From: Rhizobium nepotum 39/7
Lineage (GTDB): Bacteria; Pseudomonadota; Alphaproteobacteria; Rhizobiales; Rhizobiaceae
Reading direction: 5' to 3'
Assembly: GCF_000949865.1 (NCBI RefSeq)
Contig: NZ_JWJH01000011.1
Location: 1-64,000, forward strand
Length of the DNA: 64,000 nucleotides
Shown here: positions 46,676 through 58,149 of the stretch, piece by piece
Layout of the letters: the number at the start of each line of letters is the position of its first letter
How positions within the stretch are numbered: position 1 is the stretch's first letter
Notes under the pieces: model-generated
What the model saw: the letters and a program-made list of their open reading frames with translations, nothing else
Databases searched by the model: none
What the model was told of the DNA's origin: nothing
Program-made: the position numbers and the translations under genes

Positions 46676-47296
46676 ATGTCGGAAACGGGGTTAACATCCA
46701 GTGACTTCACGGAAGAAAATGAACCGTTCACACTTTTTGCCGAGTGGCTGAAGGATGCGACGGCTTCCGAAATCAACGATCCGAACGCGGTTGCGCTGGC
46801 AACCGTCGATGAAAACGGCCTGCCGAATGTGCGCATGGTGCTGCTGAAAGACGTGGATGATCGCGGCTTCGTTTTCTACACGAATTTCGAAAGCCAGAAG
46901 GGACGCGAGATTCTGGGCCAGAAAAAGGCGGCCATGTGTTTCCACTGGAAAAGCCTGCGACGGCAGGTGCGTCTGCGCGGCGAGGTGGAGATCGTCAGCG
47001 ATGCGGAGGCGGACGCCTATTACGCCTCACGCCCGCGCGGCAGCCGCATCGGCGCCTGGGCGTCGAAGCAGTCGCGGCCGCTGGAAGGCCGTTTCGCGCT
47101 GGAAAAGGCCGTTGCCGAATATACCGCCAGATATGCGATCGGTGAAATTCCCCGCCCGTCCTACTGGTCCGGTTTCCGCATTCGCCCCGTCAGCATCGAG
47201 TTCTGGCACGACCGCAAGTTCCGCCTGCACGACCGCGTCGAATTCCGTCGCGAGACGCCGGATGAGCCCTGGTCCAAGGTTCGCATGTATCCGTGA
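46676..47296 (+). CDS. pdxH: Pyridoxamine 5'-phosphate oxidase
   Basis: A 206-residue FMN enzyme that oxidises pyridoxine or pyridoxamine phosphate to pyridoxal phosphate, using O2. FMN-binding [26 protein letters not shown] and [18 protein letters not shown], and the C-terminal [28 protein letters not shown] signature are present. It begins with an acidic variable N-terminus. It is a single gene, divergent from the lipoprotein gene. Confidence 0.95.
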   Translation: MSETGLTSSDFTEENEPFTLFAEWLKDATASEINDPNAVALATVDENGLPNVRMVLLKDVDDRGFVFYTNFESQKGREILGQKKAAMCFHWKSLRRQVRLRGEVEIVSDAEADAYYASRPRGSRIGAWASKQSRPLEGRFALEKAVAEYTARYAIGEIPRPSYWSGFRIRPVSIEFWHDRKFRLHDRVEFRRETPDEPWSKVRMYP

Positions 47297-47328
47297 AGGC
47301 GGCGGAGGCGGGTCGTTCTCCGGCCCGC

Positions 47329-48108
47329 CTATTTCAGCAGCGCATCGAACAGCGGCAGGCCGATGATGGCGGAAATGGCGATCAGGCCATAGCAGATGCG
47401 CCGGAATGCGGCTTCGTCGGCGAGCCCGTGCAGCCGCGCGCCAGCATAAAGACCAGCCCCGTAAAACGGCAGGGCCAGCAGGAAAAAAACCAGCACATCG
47501 GCGGTGAAAAGGCCACCGAGAAAATAGCTGGCAGCGGAAATTACCGTCGAAATCGCGAAATAGAGAATGACGTTGGCGCGCACGAAAGCCCCTTTGAGGG
47601 CGCCGCCAAGCCAATAAGCGACGATGGGCGGACCACCCAGTTGCGCAGCGCCTGAAAACAGCCCGGCAATAAGCCCGGTAAACAGGGTCAGCGGCGTTTT
47701 CGGCCGACCGCTGTAACGCCAGCCGGAAACCAGAAACACCAGCAGCACGACCACCACGGCGGAGATGATCCAGCGCAGGGTCAGGGGATCTCCGCTGGAA
47801 AGCAGGATGGTTCCGAGCGGCACGCCGACAAGCGCGCCAGCCGCCATGATGAAAACTTCCCGCCGGTCCGCCATGCGCCATGCGGGCGGTATCATGCCGA
47901 GTGTCAGGACGCCGTCCACCACCAGCAGAACCGCCGAAGCAACGCGTGGTCCGACGATGGCGCTGGCAAGCGGAATGAAGATGAGCGCCGCACCGAAACC
48001 GGAAAAGCCGCGGGCAAGGCCGGCGAGAAAGGCAGCGCCCGCAAACATCGCAAGCAGCGACGGACTATGCGCGGTGATGAGGGCTGAGAAAAAATCGAGC
48101 TGAGACAT
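47329..48108 (-). CDS. TauE/SafE (TSUP) family membrane transporter
   Basis: A 259-residue integral membrane protein with about eight helices arranged in two repeats. The first repeat has ARGFSGFGAALIFIPLASAIVGPR and the second a related GLFSGAAQLGGPPIVAYWLGG, the conserved features of the TSUP family, which exports sulfite, organosulfonates or sulfoacetate. The substrate is unknown. Start MSQLDFF at 48108 is preferred; an extension to 48120 is possible. Confidence 0.88.
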   Translation of the reverse strand: MSQLDFFSALITAHSPSLLAMFAGAAFLAGLARGFSGFGAALIFIPLASAIVGPRVASAVLLVVDGVLTLGMIPPAWRMADRREVFIMAAGALVGVPLGTILLSSGDPLTLRWIISAVVVVLLVFLVSGWRYSGRPKTPLTLFTGLIAGLFSGAAQLGGPPIVAYWLGGALKGAFVRANVILYFAISTVISAASYFLGGLFTADVLVFFLLALPFYGAGLYAGARLHGLADEAAFRRICYGLIAISAIIGLPLFDALLK

Positions 48109-48258
48109 GGGTGACTGCACGGTTTCGAATGCCTTTTTCTATCCCGCATGCAGACGCCTGTCGCGGAAATTTCCGTTCACGGTCGTATGCGCCCTTTCGG
48201 GTCGACGTCGCCGGAGAATCGTGATTAGAGTTGTATCTCATGAACAAAGGATGAACAA

Positions 48259-48564
48259 ATGCTTGCTGTCATGATGCGCCAGTTCGAAGAGGCCTCGCAA
48301 AAATACGCTGAGGAAAACGGGATCGTCCGCGATCCCGACTGGTACATGCTGAAGCTTCAGGAAGAGATCGGCGAGGTCACGCAGGCCTGGAACCGCCTGA
48401 CGGGGCGGGGGAGAAGCAAAGGCAAAAGCGAAGACGAGATGAAGCGCGATCTCGCCGACGAAACCGCCGATCTCCTCGGCCATGTGCTGTTGCTGGCTCA
48501 CCACAAGGGGCTGGATATTGCAGGTTCGATAGAGCGCAAGTGGCGTTTTACGCCGTCGGTATGA
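48259..48564 (+). CDS. MazG-like nucleotide pyrophosphohydrolase
   Basis: A 101-residue all-alpha NTP pyrophosphohydrolase. The metal-binding pattern EEIGEVTQAW (EExxE) is followed by a lysine-rich insertion (GRGRSKGKSEDEMKRD) and the second acidic motif LADETADLLGHVLLLAH (ExxD). Relatives hydrolyse non-canonical dNTPs or ppGpp. It is a single gene; the terminal TPSV is followed by a non-coding gap of about 50 bases before the convergent membrane gene. Confidence 0.82.
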   Translation: MLAVMMRQFEEASQKYAEENGIVRDPDWYMLKLQEEIGEVTQAWNRLTGRGRSKGKSEDEMKRDLADETADLLGHVLLLAHHKGLDIAGSIERKWRFTPSV

Positions 48565-48613
48565 CAGTTTGTGGAATGAGATTCGACCTTGGCGCTGCCT
48601 GCCACTGCCGCGA

Positions 48614-49036
48614 TTATGAGAACGAGACGATAAAGAACAGAATTGCGAGAATGGCGGCTACCGGCGTCATGTACCGCCGCTCCGCACGGCTTCGCGACAT
48701 TGCGTTCAATCCGATGCTCACCGCGAAATAGCAGGCGATGATCCAGATGCTGGGCTCGATCCAGTCTGCCGGCCAGAGACTGATGAAACCCGCCTTTTGC
48801 AGCGGAAAAGATGCGGCAAGGGCATAGATCGCGACAGATCCCACGCTGGCAATGCGTTGCGTGGCGGGCAGGACCCTGTGCTCGCCGCCCCAGGCGAAGC
48901 GACCGAGGGGCGCACCCGCCACAAGGACAATCTGAAATGCGGAAAGGGCGAGCAGTATAAGCGTCGCGAGCGACACGGCGACAAGCAGCATGACCACTCC
49001 GTTTATGGATGCGCCGACAATGAATTCTAACAGCAT
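48614..49036 (-). CDS. Small integral membrane protein, unknown
   Basis: A 140-residue hydrophobic protein with about four membrane helices (NGVVMLLVAVSLATLILLALSAFQIV and VGSVAIYALAASFPL among them). No conserved motif or known family is recognised. ATG 49036 (MLLEFIVGAS) is the likely start, with an earlier in-frame start at 49075. It follows the HAD hydrolase on the same strand by about 60 bases and converges with the MazG-like gene. Confidence 0.6.
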   Translation of the reverse strand: MLLEFIVGASINGVVMLLVAVSLATLILLALSAFQIVLVAGAPLGRFAWGGEHRVLPATQRIASVGSVAIYALAASFPLQKAGFISLWPADWIEPSIWIIACYFAVSIGLNAMSRSRAERRYMTPVAAILAILFFIVSFS

Positions 49037-49099
49037 CGGCCTGTCAGCCGATATACGCGTCACCATAAAGACCAATCACTAAAGGCATGTGACGCGCTT

Positions 49100-49774
49100 T
49101 CACACCGCTGACGGCTGTGCATACTGCAGAAGGCTTGCCACCGCATGAAGGTCGCTTGAAACGGCGATGCATTTCTCCCGCATTTCGTCGGTCGGCGGCG
49201 CGACATCCGGCACCATGATCGTCATCATGCCCGCCGAGGAGGCGGAGCGGACGCCGTGCCAGGAATCTTCAAGCGCCAGGCAAAGGCCCGGATCGATGTC
49301 GAGACGCTTTGCGGCGGTCAGATAGGGCATGGGCGAGGGCTTCGGCGCGGTATAATCGCCGCGCGCGACGATGGTGTCGAAACGTCTGAGAAGATCGTAA
49401 GGGCCGAGGTGGCGCGTGACCGAATCGTGCCGCGAGGACGTGGCGATGGCGCGGCGGATGTCGAGCCGGTCGAGAAGATCGAGGATTTCGATGACGCCGG
49501 GTTTCAGCGCCACGCCTTCCGCCATCATCACGGCAAGATGCCGGAGCCATGCATCGCGGAAGGTATCGATCGGAAAATCCGCGCCATAATCGGCGAAAAT
49601 GGTTCCGGTGATGACATCCCATGGGCTGCCGCAGACCTTCTGGTAGGTCTCGACCCGCATTCCGTGGCCGCCTTCATCTGACGCCGCCAGAAAGGAGTCG
49701 CGATAAAGCGCCTCACTTTCGATCAGCAATCCGTCCATGTCGAAAATGACAGCATGCGGGAGAAAAGGCAGCAT
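49100..49774 (-). CDS. HAD-family phosphatase, beta-phosphoglucomutase type
   Basis: A 224-residue HAD hydrolase. Motif I is IFDMDGLLIESEALY (nucleophile Asp about residue 11), motif II ATSSRHDSV, then the Lys in PKPSPMPYL and motif IV LALEDSWHGVRSA. A helical cap is present, as in subfamily I. The substrate is a sugar phosphate or related small molecule; it is not assigned. The start follows the VOC gene stop by six bases, so they are in one operon. Confidence 0.88.
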   Translation of the reverse strand: MLPFLPHAVIFDMDGLLIESEALYRDSFLAASDEGGHGMRVETYQKVCGSPWDVITGTIFADYGADFPIDTFRDAWLRHLAVMMAEGVALKPGVIEILDLLDRLDIRRAIATSSRHDSVTRHLGPYDLLRRFDTIVARGDYTAPKPSPMPYLTAAKRLDIDPGLCLALEDSWHGVRSASSAGMMTIMVPDVAPPTDEMREKCIAVSSDLHAVASLLQYAQPSAV

Positions 49775-49780
49775 GCCGGC

Positions 49781-50218
49781 TCAACCGAACCGGAAGGGGC
49801 GTTCGCCGAGGCTCTCGAACGGGCGGATCAGATAACCGTCCGGATCGGCCACGATAAATTGCCGGTTGCCGACTTCGACTGTCCCGCGCCGGTACCATTT
49901 TTCCTCCGGCGGCAGGAGAAGATCGATCGAGGCTCGCTCCAGCCGCGCCAGGATCGGCAACAGGGAAGGGACGGCGAGCTGCAGGTTCATGCCGCGACCC
50001 AGCGGAAATTCAAGCGCTGCATTTTCCGCCACGAAGGTCCGGGTCGCGCCGATCTGGTCGATCATCAGCTGCGCATCACCCAGCGCAAGGTAGGTGAAGC
50101 CCTCTTCGGCGCGCTCATAGGCCACATGAAAACCGATCAGGTCGCAATAAAAAGCGCGGCTTTTCTGCCAGTCGCTGACGGCAAGTTCCGGGACGAGGGC
50201 ATTTCGTATGATGGTCAT
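49781..50218 (-). CDS. VOC-family protein, bleomycin-resistance-like
   Basis: A 145-residue glyoxalase/dioxygenase-fold protein: IRNALVPELAVSDWQKSRAFYCDLIGFHVAYE begins the first beta-alpha-beta-beta-beta unit, ending YRRGTVEVGNRQFIVADPDGYLIRP with a C-terminal His/Asp/Glu region. Members bind metals or sequester hydrophobic drugs; the name bleomycin resistance is a family label only. It is the upstream partner of the HAD gene. A family A repeat lies in the gap upstream. Confidence 0.85.
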   Translation of the reverse strand: MTIIRNALVPELAVSDWQKSRAFYCDLIGFHVAYERAEEGFTYLALGDAQLMIDQIGATRTFVAENAALEFPLGRGMNLQLAVPSLLPILARLERASIDLLLPPEEKWYRRGTVEVGNRQFIVADPDGYLIRPFESLGERPFRFG

Positions 50219-50579
50219 GGTCTCCTTTGCCGCGCAGGCCGGGCGATGGGAGAAGAGGCCTGTCGTGATGGGCGATCTTATCGTCTTCTCGGCGGCGTGC
50301 CAGAGGAATCCTCATCATGGCAGCCATGTGCGGTGCTACTGGCTGAGCTTGTCGCGGCAGGTTCAACGTTTCGCCGGCCGCAATTCTCCCTGCCGTCATG
50401 CCGGCCTTGAGCCGGTATCCAGCCAGCCCAAGTCCTTGGGCTGAAAAGACTTATCTCGACACGCGGACGCGTGTCGGCTGGATTCCGGCTCGAGGCCGGA
50501 ATGACGGAGAACGATGCGCGCGTGTGGTACGTTCTCCAGAGCTGCAAACATCGTGAAGCGCAACTCCCGCACCCCGAAA
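50219..50579. other. Gene-free gap between tldD and VOC gene
   Basis: No gene in 361 bases. It contains family A copy 4 (50393-50507), with the VOC promoter expected upstream of 50218 on the minus strand and the tldD end at 50580. The repeat may insulate the two units. Confidence 0.5.
50393..50507. repeat. Palindromic intergenic repeat, family A copy 4
   Basis: A 115-bp copy that differs from copy 1 by only a few substitutions (TCATGCCGG in place of TCATTCCGG, GGTATCC in place of GAATCC). It keeps the AGCCCAAGTCCTTGGGCT stem and the TGTCGGCTGGATTCC arm. It lies between the VOC gene and tldD. Confidence 0.85.
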
Positions 50580-51995
50580 CTACGCCTTCGTGCCGCCAAC
50601 GGTGATCTGGTCCATGCGCAGATGCGGCTGGCCGACGCCGACCGGCACCCATTGCCCGGCCTTGCCGCAATTGCCGATGCCCGTATCGAGCTTGGAATCG
50701 TTGCCGATCATCGAGACGCGCTTCATCGCGTCCGGTCCGTTGCCGATCAGCATCGCGCCCTTGACCGGCGCGCCGATCTTGCCGTTTTCGATCAGATAGG
50801 CCTCGGTGCAGCCGAACACGAATTTGCCTGACGTGATGTCCACCTGTCCGCCGCCAAAGGAAACGGCATAGATGCCTTTTTTGACCGAGGAAATGATTTC
50901 TTCGGGCGTCTTGTCGCCCGATAGCATGTAGGTGTTGGTCATGCGCGGCATCGGCACATAGGCATAACCCTGCCGGCGGCCGTTGCCGGTGGCTTTCGCG
51001 CCCATCAGCCGGGCGTTCTGGCGGTCCTGCATATAACCTACCAGCCTGCCGTTCTCGATCAGCACATTATAGGCCGACGGCGTGCCCTCGTCATCGACGG
51101 TCAGCGAGCCGCGACGGCTGTCGATGGTGCCGTCATCCACGACCGTCACGCCGGGGGCGGCGACCATCTCGCCCATCAGGCCGGCGAAGGCCGAGGTTTT
51201 CTTGCGGTTGAAATCGCCTTCGAGACCGTGGCCGACCGCCTCGTGCAGCATCACGCCGGGCCAGCCGGAGCCGAGCACCACATCCATGGTGCCGGCCGGC
51301 GCATCGATGGCGGTCAGGTTGACGAGCGCCTGACGCAGCGCCTCGTCGGCGCCGTGCTGCCAGCTTTCCGTGGTGATGAAATCACCGAAGCCGACACGTC
51401 CGCCAATGCCGTAGGAACCGCTCTCCTGCCGGTCGCCTTCGCCCGCGACAACGGAAATATTGATGCGGGTCATGGGCCTGACATCGCTGACCCGATGTCC
51501 GTCGGCACGCAGAATATCCACCACCTGCCAGCTTGCGGAAATCGTCGCCGTGACCTGCCGGACATTTGCGTGCCTGTCGCGCAGATAGGCGTCGATTTCG
51601 GTGAGAAGCTTCACCTTCTCCTCGAAGCTTGGGCTGCCGATCGGGTTTTCGTCGCCGTAGAGTTTCTTGTTGGTGCGCTGGGGTGCTGCGGCATAGGAAC
51701 CGGAATAGCCCTTGGTGACCGCACCGACCGCATCGGCAGCCCGCTTCAGTGCGCTTTGCGATAGCTCACCCGCATGGGCATAACCGACCGTCTCGCCTGC
51801 GACGGCGCGAAGGCCAAAACCCTGGTCGGTGTTAAAAGAGCCACCCTTGAGACGGCCATTGTCGAAGGTGAGCGACTCCGCCTGGGCATGTTCAATGAAC
51901 AATTCGCCATCGTCAGCCCCCGCGAGCGCCTCGCCGACCAGCTTGCGCAATTGCGTCTCGTCGCAATCGAAGAGTTTTACAAGGTCGTCGGTCAT
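50580..51995 (-). CDS. tldD: Metalloprotease TldD
   Basis: A 471-residue zinc protease of the TldD/PmbA type. The metal-binding HExxxH motif is HEAVGHGLEGDFNRK. TldD works with TldE (PmbA), which is not in this window, as a heterodimer that processes peptides such as microcins and CcdA. GGVQVDI-like strand motifs and the C-terminal RMDQITVGGTKA fit. Start at 51995 (MTDDLVKLF) is preferred over the frame opening at 52061. Confidence 0.92.
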   Translation of the reverse strand: MTDDLVKLFDCDETQLRKLVGEALAGADDGELFIEHAQAESLTFDNGRLKGGSFNTDQGFGLRAVAGETVGYAHAGELSQSALKRAADAVGAVTKGYSGSYAAAPQRTNKKLYGDENPIGSPSFEEKVKLLTEIDAYLRDRHANVRQVTATISASWQVVDILRADGHRVSDVRPMTRINISVVAGEGDRQESGSYGIGGRVGFGDFITTESWQHGADEALRQALVNLTAIDAPAGTMDVVLGSGWPGVMLHEAVGHGLEGDFNRKKTSAFAGLMGEMVAAPGVTVVDDGTIDSRRGSLTVDDEGTPSAYNVLIENGRLVGYMQDRQNARLMGAKATGNGRRQGYAYVPMPRMTNTYMLSGDKTPEEIISSVKKGIYAVSFGGGQVDITSGKFVFGCTEAYLIENGKIGAPVKGAMLIGNGPDAMKRVSMIGNDSKLDTGIGNCGKAGQWVPVGVGQPHLRMDQITVGGTKA

Positions 51996-52074
51996 GGGAG
52001 GCTCCAAACTGAATAGTGTCTGGCAAGCATGTAGGATCGTGCGGCGCCGGTGGCAAGCCAAAGCGTGATGAGGC

Positions 52075-52383
52075 TTAGGTCAGCTTGAAAATGAAATGAA
52101 TCACAATGAAAGCAGCAATGCAGATCCATACTTGATGGAGGATCATCGGGAATGCCAGCCGTGACCAATGATTGCTCGGATCAGGTGCTATGCGTTGCCA
52201 GTGAAAATAGGCAAGCTGGTTGCCAGATGTAACTGACAGAGCAAGCTCGATGCTTTGCCAATCACGTGGAGATTCGAAAAATATTCCTCTCGTGCGAGCA
52301 TAACCCGCTATGAATGCAAATGCGACGTAACACAGGGCAACGCCGCAGATGAAGCGCGAGCTTGGCGATCTGTTTTCTCTCAT
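52075..52383 (-). CDS. Small orphan membrane protein
   Basis: A 102-residue protein with two hydrophobic helices (FICGVALCYVAFAFIAGYA and HQVWICIAAFIVIHFIF). No family is recognised. The gene and its flanks are AT-richer than neighbouring tldD and ialB, and a 27-base perfect palindrome lies 18 bases before the start. These features suggest a recently acquired or lineage-specific gene, but the frame is short and could be chance. Confidence 0.5.
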   Translation of the reverse strand: MRENRSPSSRFICGVALCYVAFAFIAGYARTRGIFFESPRDWQSIELALSVTSGNQLAYFHWQRIAPDPSNHWSRLAFPMILHQVWICIAAFIVIHFIFKLT

Positions 52384-52400
52384 GCTTTTCAGTAATGCCT

Positions 52401-52427
52401 AAAACTATACTGTCATAGTATAGTTTT
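52401..52427. promoter_or_regulatory. 27-bp AT-rich perfect palindrome
   Basis: Eleven-base arms AAAACTATACT and AGTATAGTTTT surround GTCAT. It contains TATACT in -10 configuration for the downstream small gene. Two readings are possible: an operator, or a low-GC terminator for the upstream ialB transcript. Confidence 0.5.
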
Positions 52428-52452
52428 TTCCTGAAAATGCAAGGTGTTTTAC

Positions 52453-52977
52453 TCACGGAAGCGCGTCGTAGCCTTCGGCAAAGCCGGTCAGCTCGATCGG
52501 AATGCCGACACGATCCTGATCGACGGATTCACGCAGGGCGAAAACAGCGTTCTTGCCGGCGCGCAGAACCTTCAGCAGCTCGTCGTCGATATCGACCTCG
52601 ACATAGCAGCCTTCGGAGAAGCAGCGGGTGAAATAGGCGCGGCCGATATTATTATTGTCGATATAAAGCTCCATGCCGTCCTTCAGGAGCACGCCGAGCG
52701 GCGCCAGGATACGCAGGATGCGCGACTTGCGGTCGGCAGTCTTCAGCACCACCACCGAAAGCCCCACTTCCGGGCGGTCGTCGGCGATCACGTTCTGCAT
52801 CAGGGCGCACTGATCTTCGGACGCGCCGGCCGGCTTGTCGCAGATCACCGACCATGCGCCATGCGTCGACTTCGGCGTTCCGGGCGGCTGCTGTTGCGCC
52901 AGCGCCGATGCGGCGGGAGCGATGATGGCAAGACCGGCGGCAGCAAGAAAAGTGCGCGCGAGCGGGGAAAGACGCAT
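52453..52977 (-). CDS. Invasion-associated locus B (IalB) family protein
   Basis: A 174-residue exported protein with a signal peptide (MRLSPLARTFLAAAGLAIIAPAASALA). The mature part shows HGAWSVICDKPAGASEDQCALMQNV and the closing YFTRCFSEGCYVEVDIDDELLKVLRAGKNAVFALRES, as in the IalB family, first linked to erythrocyte invasion in Bartonella but common in harmless rhizobia. The function here is unknown. It diverges from the ctaC region across 421 bases. Confidence 0.87.
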   Translation of the reverse strand: MRLSPLARTFLAAAGLAIIAPAASALAQQQPPGTPKSTHGAWSVICDKPAGASEDQCALMQNVIADDRPEVGLSVVVLKTADRKSRILRILAPLGVLLKDGMELYIDNNNIGRAYFTRCFSEGCYVEVDIDDELLKVLRAGKNAVFALRESVDQDRVGIPIELTGFAEGYDALP

Positions 52978-53398
52978 GGATACCTCTGGGATTCGAATCA
53001 GTGCGGCTATTTTGACGCCATAATCCGGAAAAAAAAGCCTTGGTACCTCAATTCCAGCCGAGTTGGGCGGAAATAGGACGCATCCACCTGCACGAGCGCG
53101 TGATTTGCCCTCCCGGCAGCCGGTGTCCGGCGGCTAAAGCCGGTTGCGGAACCCGCTGGAAACCGGGTGAAACAAAGGGCCGCGCCGGTTTTTGACTGGT
53201 GGAAAGCGCGTCCGGCACATTCAGCCGGGTGCGGGACGTGGGAAACTCGGTCAAGGACGAACAATGGCGAATTTGCCTGTCGTCCGTGTCCTTACGCATA
53301 TTGCGGCAGAGGACAAACTGTGGTTTGAAGTTGGTAACATAAGCATGGATTCTGCGTTTGTGATTGATCAAGATCAGACGTGTGAGGGAGAGGGTACC
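52978..53398. other. Divergent regulatory gap between ialB and ctaC
   Basis: No gene is supported; a 70-codon in-frame extension upstream of ctaC lacks a proper signal peptide and is rejected as coding. The FNR-like box at 53364-53377 sits 21 bases before the ctaC GTG, and a weak promoter-like TTGCCT-N18-CATATT lies near 53273-53302. Confidence 0.5.
53364..53377 (+). promoter_or_regulatory. FNR/FixK-like box before ctaC
   Basis: TTGAT-CAAG-ATCAG matches the TTGAT-N4-ATCAA anaerobox with one mismatch. It is 21 bases before the ctaC start, a position that suits repression when oxygen is low. The site was seen by eye only. Confidence 0.45.
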
Positions 53399-56028
<2,630 letters not shown>

Positions 56029-56035
56029 ATGCCGG

Positions 56036-56070
56036 ACCGGAAGGCGCGGGCAGGGCTCGCGCATTCCGGT
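56036..56070 (+). repeat. Hairpin between ctaD and ctaB
   Basis: ACCGGAA and TTCCGGT form the stem, with an inner CGCG/CGCG pairing, eight bases after the ctaD stop. No T-run follows, so it is more likely an mRNA-stabilising or partial-termination stem than a full terminator. Confidence 0.4.
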
Positions 56071-56341
56071 GGCTGAAAAAGGGATGGCATGGCCTCGTTT
56101 CATGCCGTTTCCCGCATCTGAAGGCCTATCCGGTGGCGTGAGGCATTTTGTCCAAGCGAACCTGGACGCTCGACGTGATAAATGCCAAGTGCTGGGCTAG
56201 GATGGCATTGGTCGCTTTTATTCCGGTGACAGCCGCAAAGAACAAATCAAGGCGCCGCGCATGCCGAAAACGACATCAGGTTTTCGGGCCGGTGCAAGGG
56301 ATGCCGCGACAAGCGGCGTCCGAAGGAAAACAGGACAGGAC
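56071..56341. other. Gap between ctaD and ctaB
   Basis: About 270 bases without a supported gene, which together with the hairpin at 56036-56070 makes the 313-base break in the cta locus. A second short dyad TGCCA...TGGCA lies near 56184-56208. An independent promoter for ctaB may be here but I could not assign it. Confidence 0.4.
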
Positions 56342-57295
56342 ATGACCGTTATCGACAATCGCGAGATGCTTGGCGTGGAAAGCTCCGAACTTTCGGAAGC
56401 TGGCGCGCGCGATTATTTCGAATTGCTGAAACCGCGCGTCATGTCGCTCGTCGTCTTCACGGCGTTTGCCGGCCTCGTGCTGGCGCCGGGCCATATCAAC
56501 CCGATCCTCGGTGTCATCGCCATTCTCTGTATCGCCGTTGGCGCGGGTGCGTCCGGCGCGCTCAACATGTGGTACGATGCCGATATCGACGCCGTGATGA
56601 GCCGCACCGCCAAGCGGCCGATCCCATCGGGCCGCGTCGCACCGGGCGAGGCGCTCGCCTTCGGCCTCACGCTCTCGGCCTTTTCGGTGGTCATCCTCGG
56701 CCTTGCGGTCAACTGGTTCTCCGCCGGCCTGCTCGCCTTCACCATCTTCTTTTACGCCGTCGTTTATACGATGTGGCTGAAACGCTCGACGCCGCAGAAC
56801 ATCGTCATCGGCGGTGCCGCCGGCGCTTTCCCGCCCATGCTCGGTTGGGCCTGCGTCACCGGCGGCGTTTCGCTCGACAGCGTCATCCTGTTCCTCATCA
56901 TCTTCTTGTGGACACCAGCGCATTTTTGGGCGCTGGCGCTGTTCAAGATGCGCGATTACGGCTCCGTCGGCATTCCGATGATGCCGAACGTGGCGGGCGA
57001 ACGCTCCACCAAGAACCAGATGATCGTTTATGCCGTTCTGACTGCTGCCGCGGCCGTCGCGCCATATTTCACCGGTCTGGCGAGCATCGGTTACGGCATC
57101 TTCGCCACAGTGCTGAGCGTGATCTTCGTCTACTGTTCGCTCGATGTCCGGCGCATGCCTGATGGTGACGAGAAGATGCTGCCCGCCAAGAAGATGTTCG
57201 CCTATTCGGTGCTTTACCTCTTCGCCATCTTTTCCGGCCTGTTGGCCGATCATTTCGCTCCGGCCCTCAAGGCCGTGATTTCGGGAGTTCTTTAA
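56342..57295 (+). CDS. ctaB: Protoheme IX farnesyltransferase (heme O synthase)
   Basis: A 317-residue UbiA-superfamily enzyme with about nine membrane helices that attaches farnesyl to heme b, giving heme O for the oxidase. The [23 protein letters not shown] motif carries the acidic Mg-diphosphate residues, and [12 protein letters not shown]-like sequence is near the end. ATG 56342 is favoured. The stop TAA at 57293-57295 overlaps the first base of the next small gene. Confidence 0.94.
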   Translation: MTVIDNREMLGVESSELSEAGARDYFELLKPRVMSLVVFTAFAGLVLAPGHINPILGVIAILCIAVGAGASGALNMWYDADIDAVMSRTAKRPIPSGRVAPGEALAFGLTLSAFSVVILGLAVNWFSAGLLAFTIFFYAVVYTMWLKRSTPQNIVIGGAAGAFPPMLGWACVTGGVSLDSVILFLIIFLWTPAHFWALALFKMRDYGSVGIPMMPNVAGERSTKNQMIVYAVLTAAAAVAPYFTGLASIGYGIFATVLSVIFVYCSLDVRRMPDGDEKMLPAKKMFAYSVLYLFAIFSGLLADHFAPALKAVISGVL

Positions 57296-57426
57296 TGGAA
57301 ACGGTGGAACTGAGCGCGGCGCAGAAAAGATCGAGACGTGGGCGCAATATCGCGCTCGGCGTCCTGCTCGCCGGTCTGGTGGTGCTGTTTTACGTCATCA
57401 CCATCATAAAGATCGGCTCGCATTGA
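57295..57426 (+). CDS. coxF: CoxF-like small membrane protein of cta operon
   Basis: A 43-residue frame ([18 protein letters not shown], then one hydrophobic helix of about 20 residues and KIGSH) wedged between ctaB and ctaG. Its start shares one base with the ctaB stop, and the arrangement (basic start then VLLAGLVVLFYVITIIK) equals the small CoxF/CtaF-type proteins found in this place in other alphaproteobacteria. Its role in oxidase assembly is not well defined. Confidence 0.8.
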   Translation: METVELSAAQKRSRRGRNIALGVLLAGLVVLFYVITIIKIGSH

Positions 57427-57468
57427 CGGCCTGACGTCGAGTGCATGACCGGAGGAGAGGGGGAGGAC

Positions 57469-58086
57469 ATGGCGAATATTGGAGCAGACAAGGCAACGGC
57501 CGGCACGCAGCGGGTGAGCAATCGCTCCATCCTCGTGCTCTGTGTCGTTTTTTTCTGCGGCATGATCGGTATGGCCTATGCCGCCGTTCCGCTCTACAGC
57601 CTGTTCTGCCGCGTCACCGGCTATAACGGCACGACGCAGCGCGTCGAGCAATATTCCGACGTCATCCTCGACAAGACCATCAACGTCACTTTCGACGCCA
57701 ATACGTCGAACGGTCTCAACTGGGATTTCCGCCCGGTCGACAGGCAGGTCACGCCGAAGATCGGCGAAACGGTGCAGATCAACTTCAAGGCGACGAACCG
57801 CTCACCCGTGGCGACCACGGGCACGGCGGTCTTCAACGTCACGCCCATGGAAGCGGGCGCCTATTTCAACAAGGTGGAGTGTTTCTGCTTCACCGAAACG
57901 ACGCTGCAGCCGGGCGAAACGCTCGAAATGCCGGTGGTGTTCTTCATCGATCCGGATATCGCCACGGCGCGCGAAACGAAAAGCATTCATACTTTGACGC
58001 TGTCCTATACGTTTTATCCGGCCAAAACCGAAAAACCGGTTGCGTCCTTGCCGGTAAAGACTGAATCTGGCGAAAGCAAATTGTGA
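57469..58086 (+). CDS. ctaG: Cytochrome c oxidase assembly protein CtaG (Cox11)
   Basis: A 205-residue copper chaperone that delivers CuB to subunit I. A single N-terminal membrane helix ([26 protein letters not shown]) anchors a periplasmic immunoglobulin-like domain holding the copper motif VECFCF, as in CNxCFCF-type Cox11 proteins. ATG 57469 follows GGGGAGG; an upstream ATG at 57445 adds eight unlikely residues. It is 42 bases after coxF. Confidence 0.94.
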   Translation: MANIGADKATAGTQRVSNRSILVLCVVFFCGMIGMAYAAVPLYSLFCRVTGYNGTTQRVEQYSDVILDKTINVTFDANTSNGLNWDFRPVDRQVTPKIGETVQINFKATNRSPVATTGTAVFNVTPMEAGAYFNKVECFCFTETTLQPGETLEMPVVFFIDPDIATARETKSIHTLTLSYTFYPAKTEKPVASLPVKTESGESKL

Positions 58087-58149
58087 GAGGAGACTCGGGC
58101 CTTTTCAGTAAGGCCGGGTCAGGGAAAAGACATTCGGGGATTGTCGCAC

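Noticed and set aside
53192-53398. In-frame upstream extension of ctaC
   Set aside because: The extension adds 69 residues before the signal peptide, whereas GTG 53399 has a proper ribosome site and gives a normal exported N-terminus.
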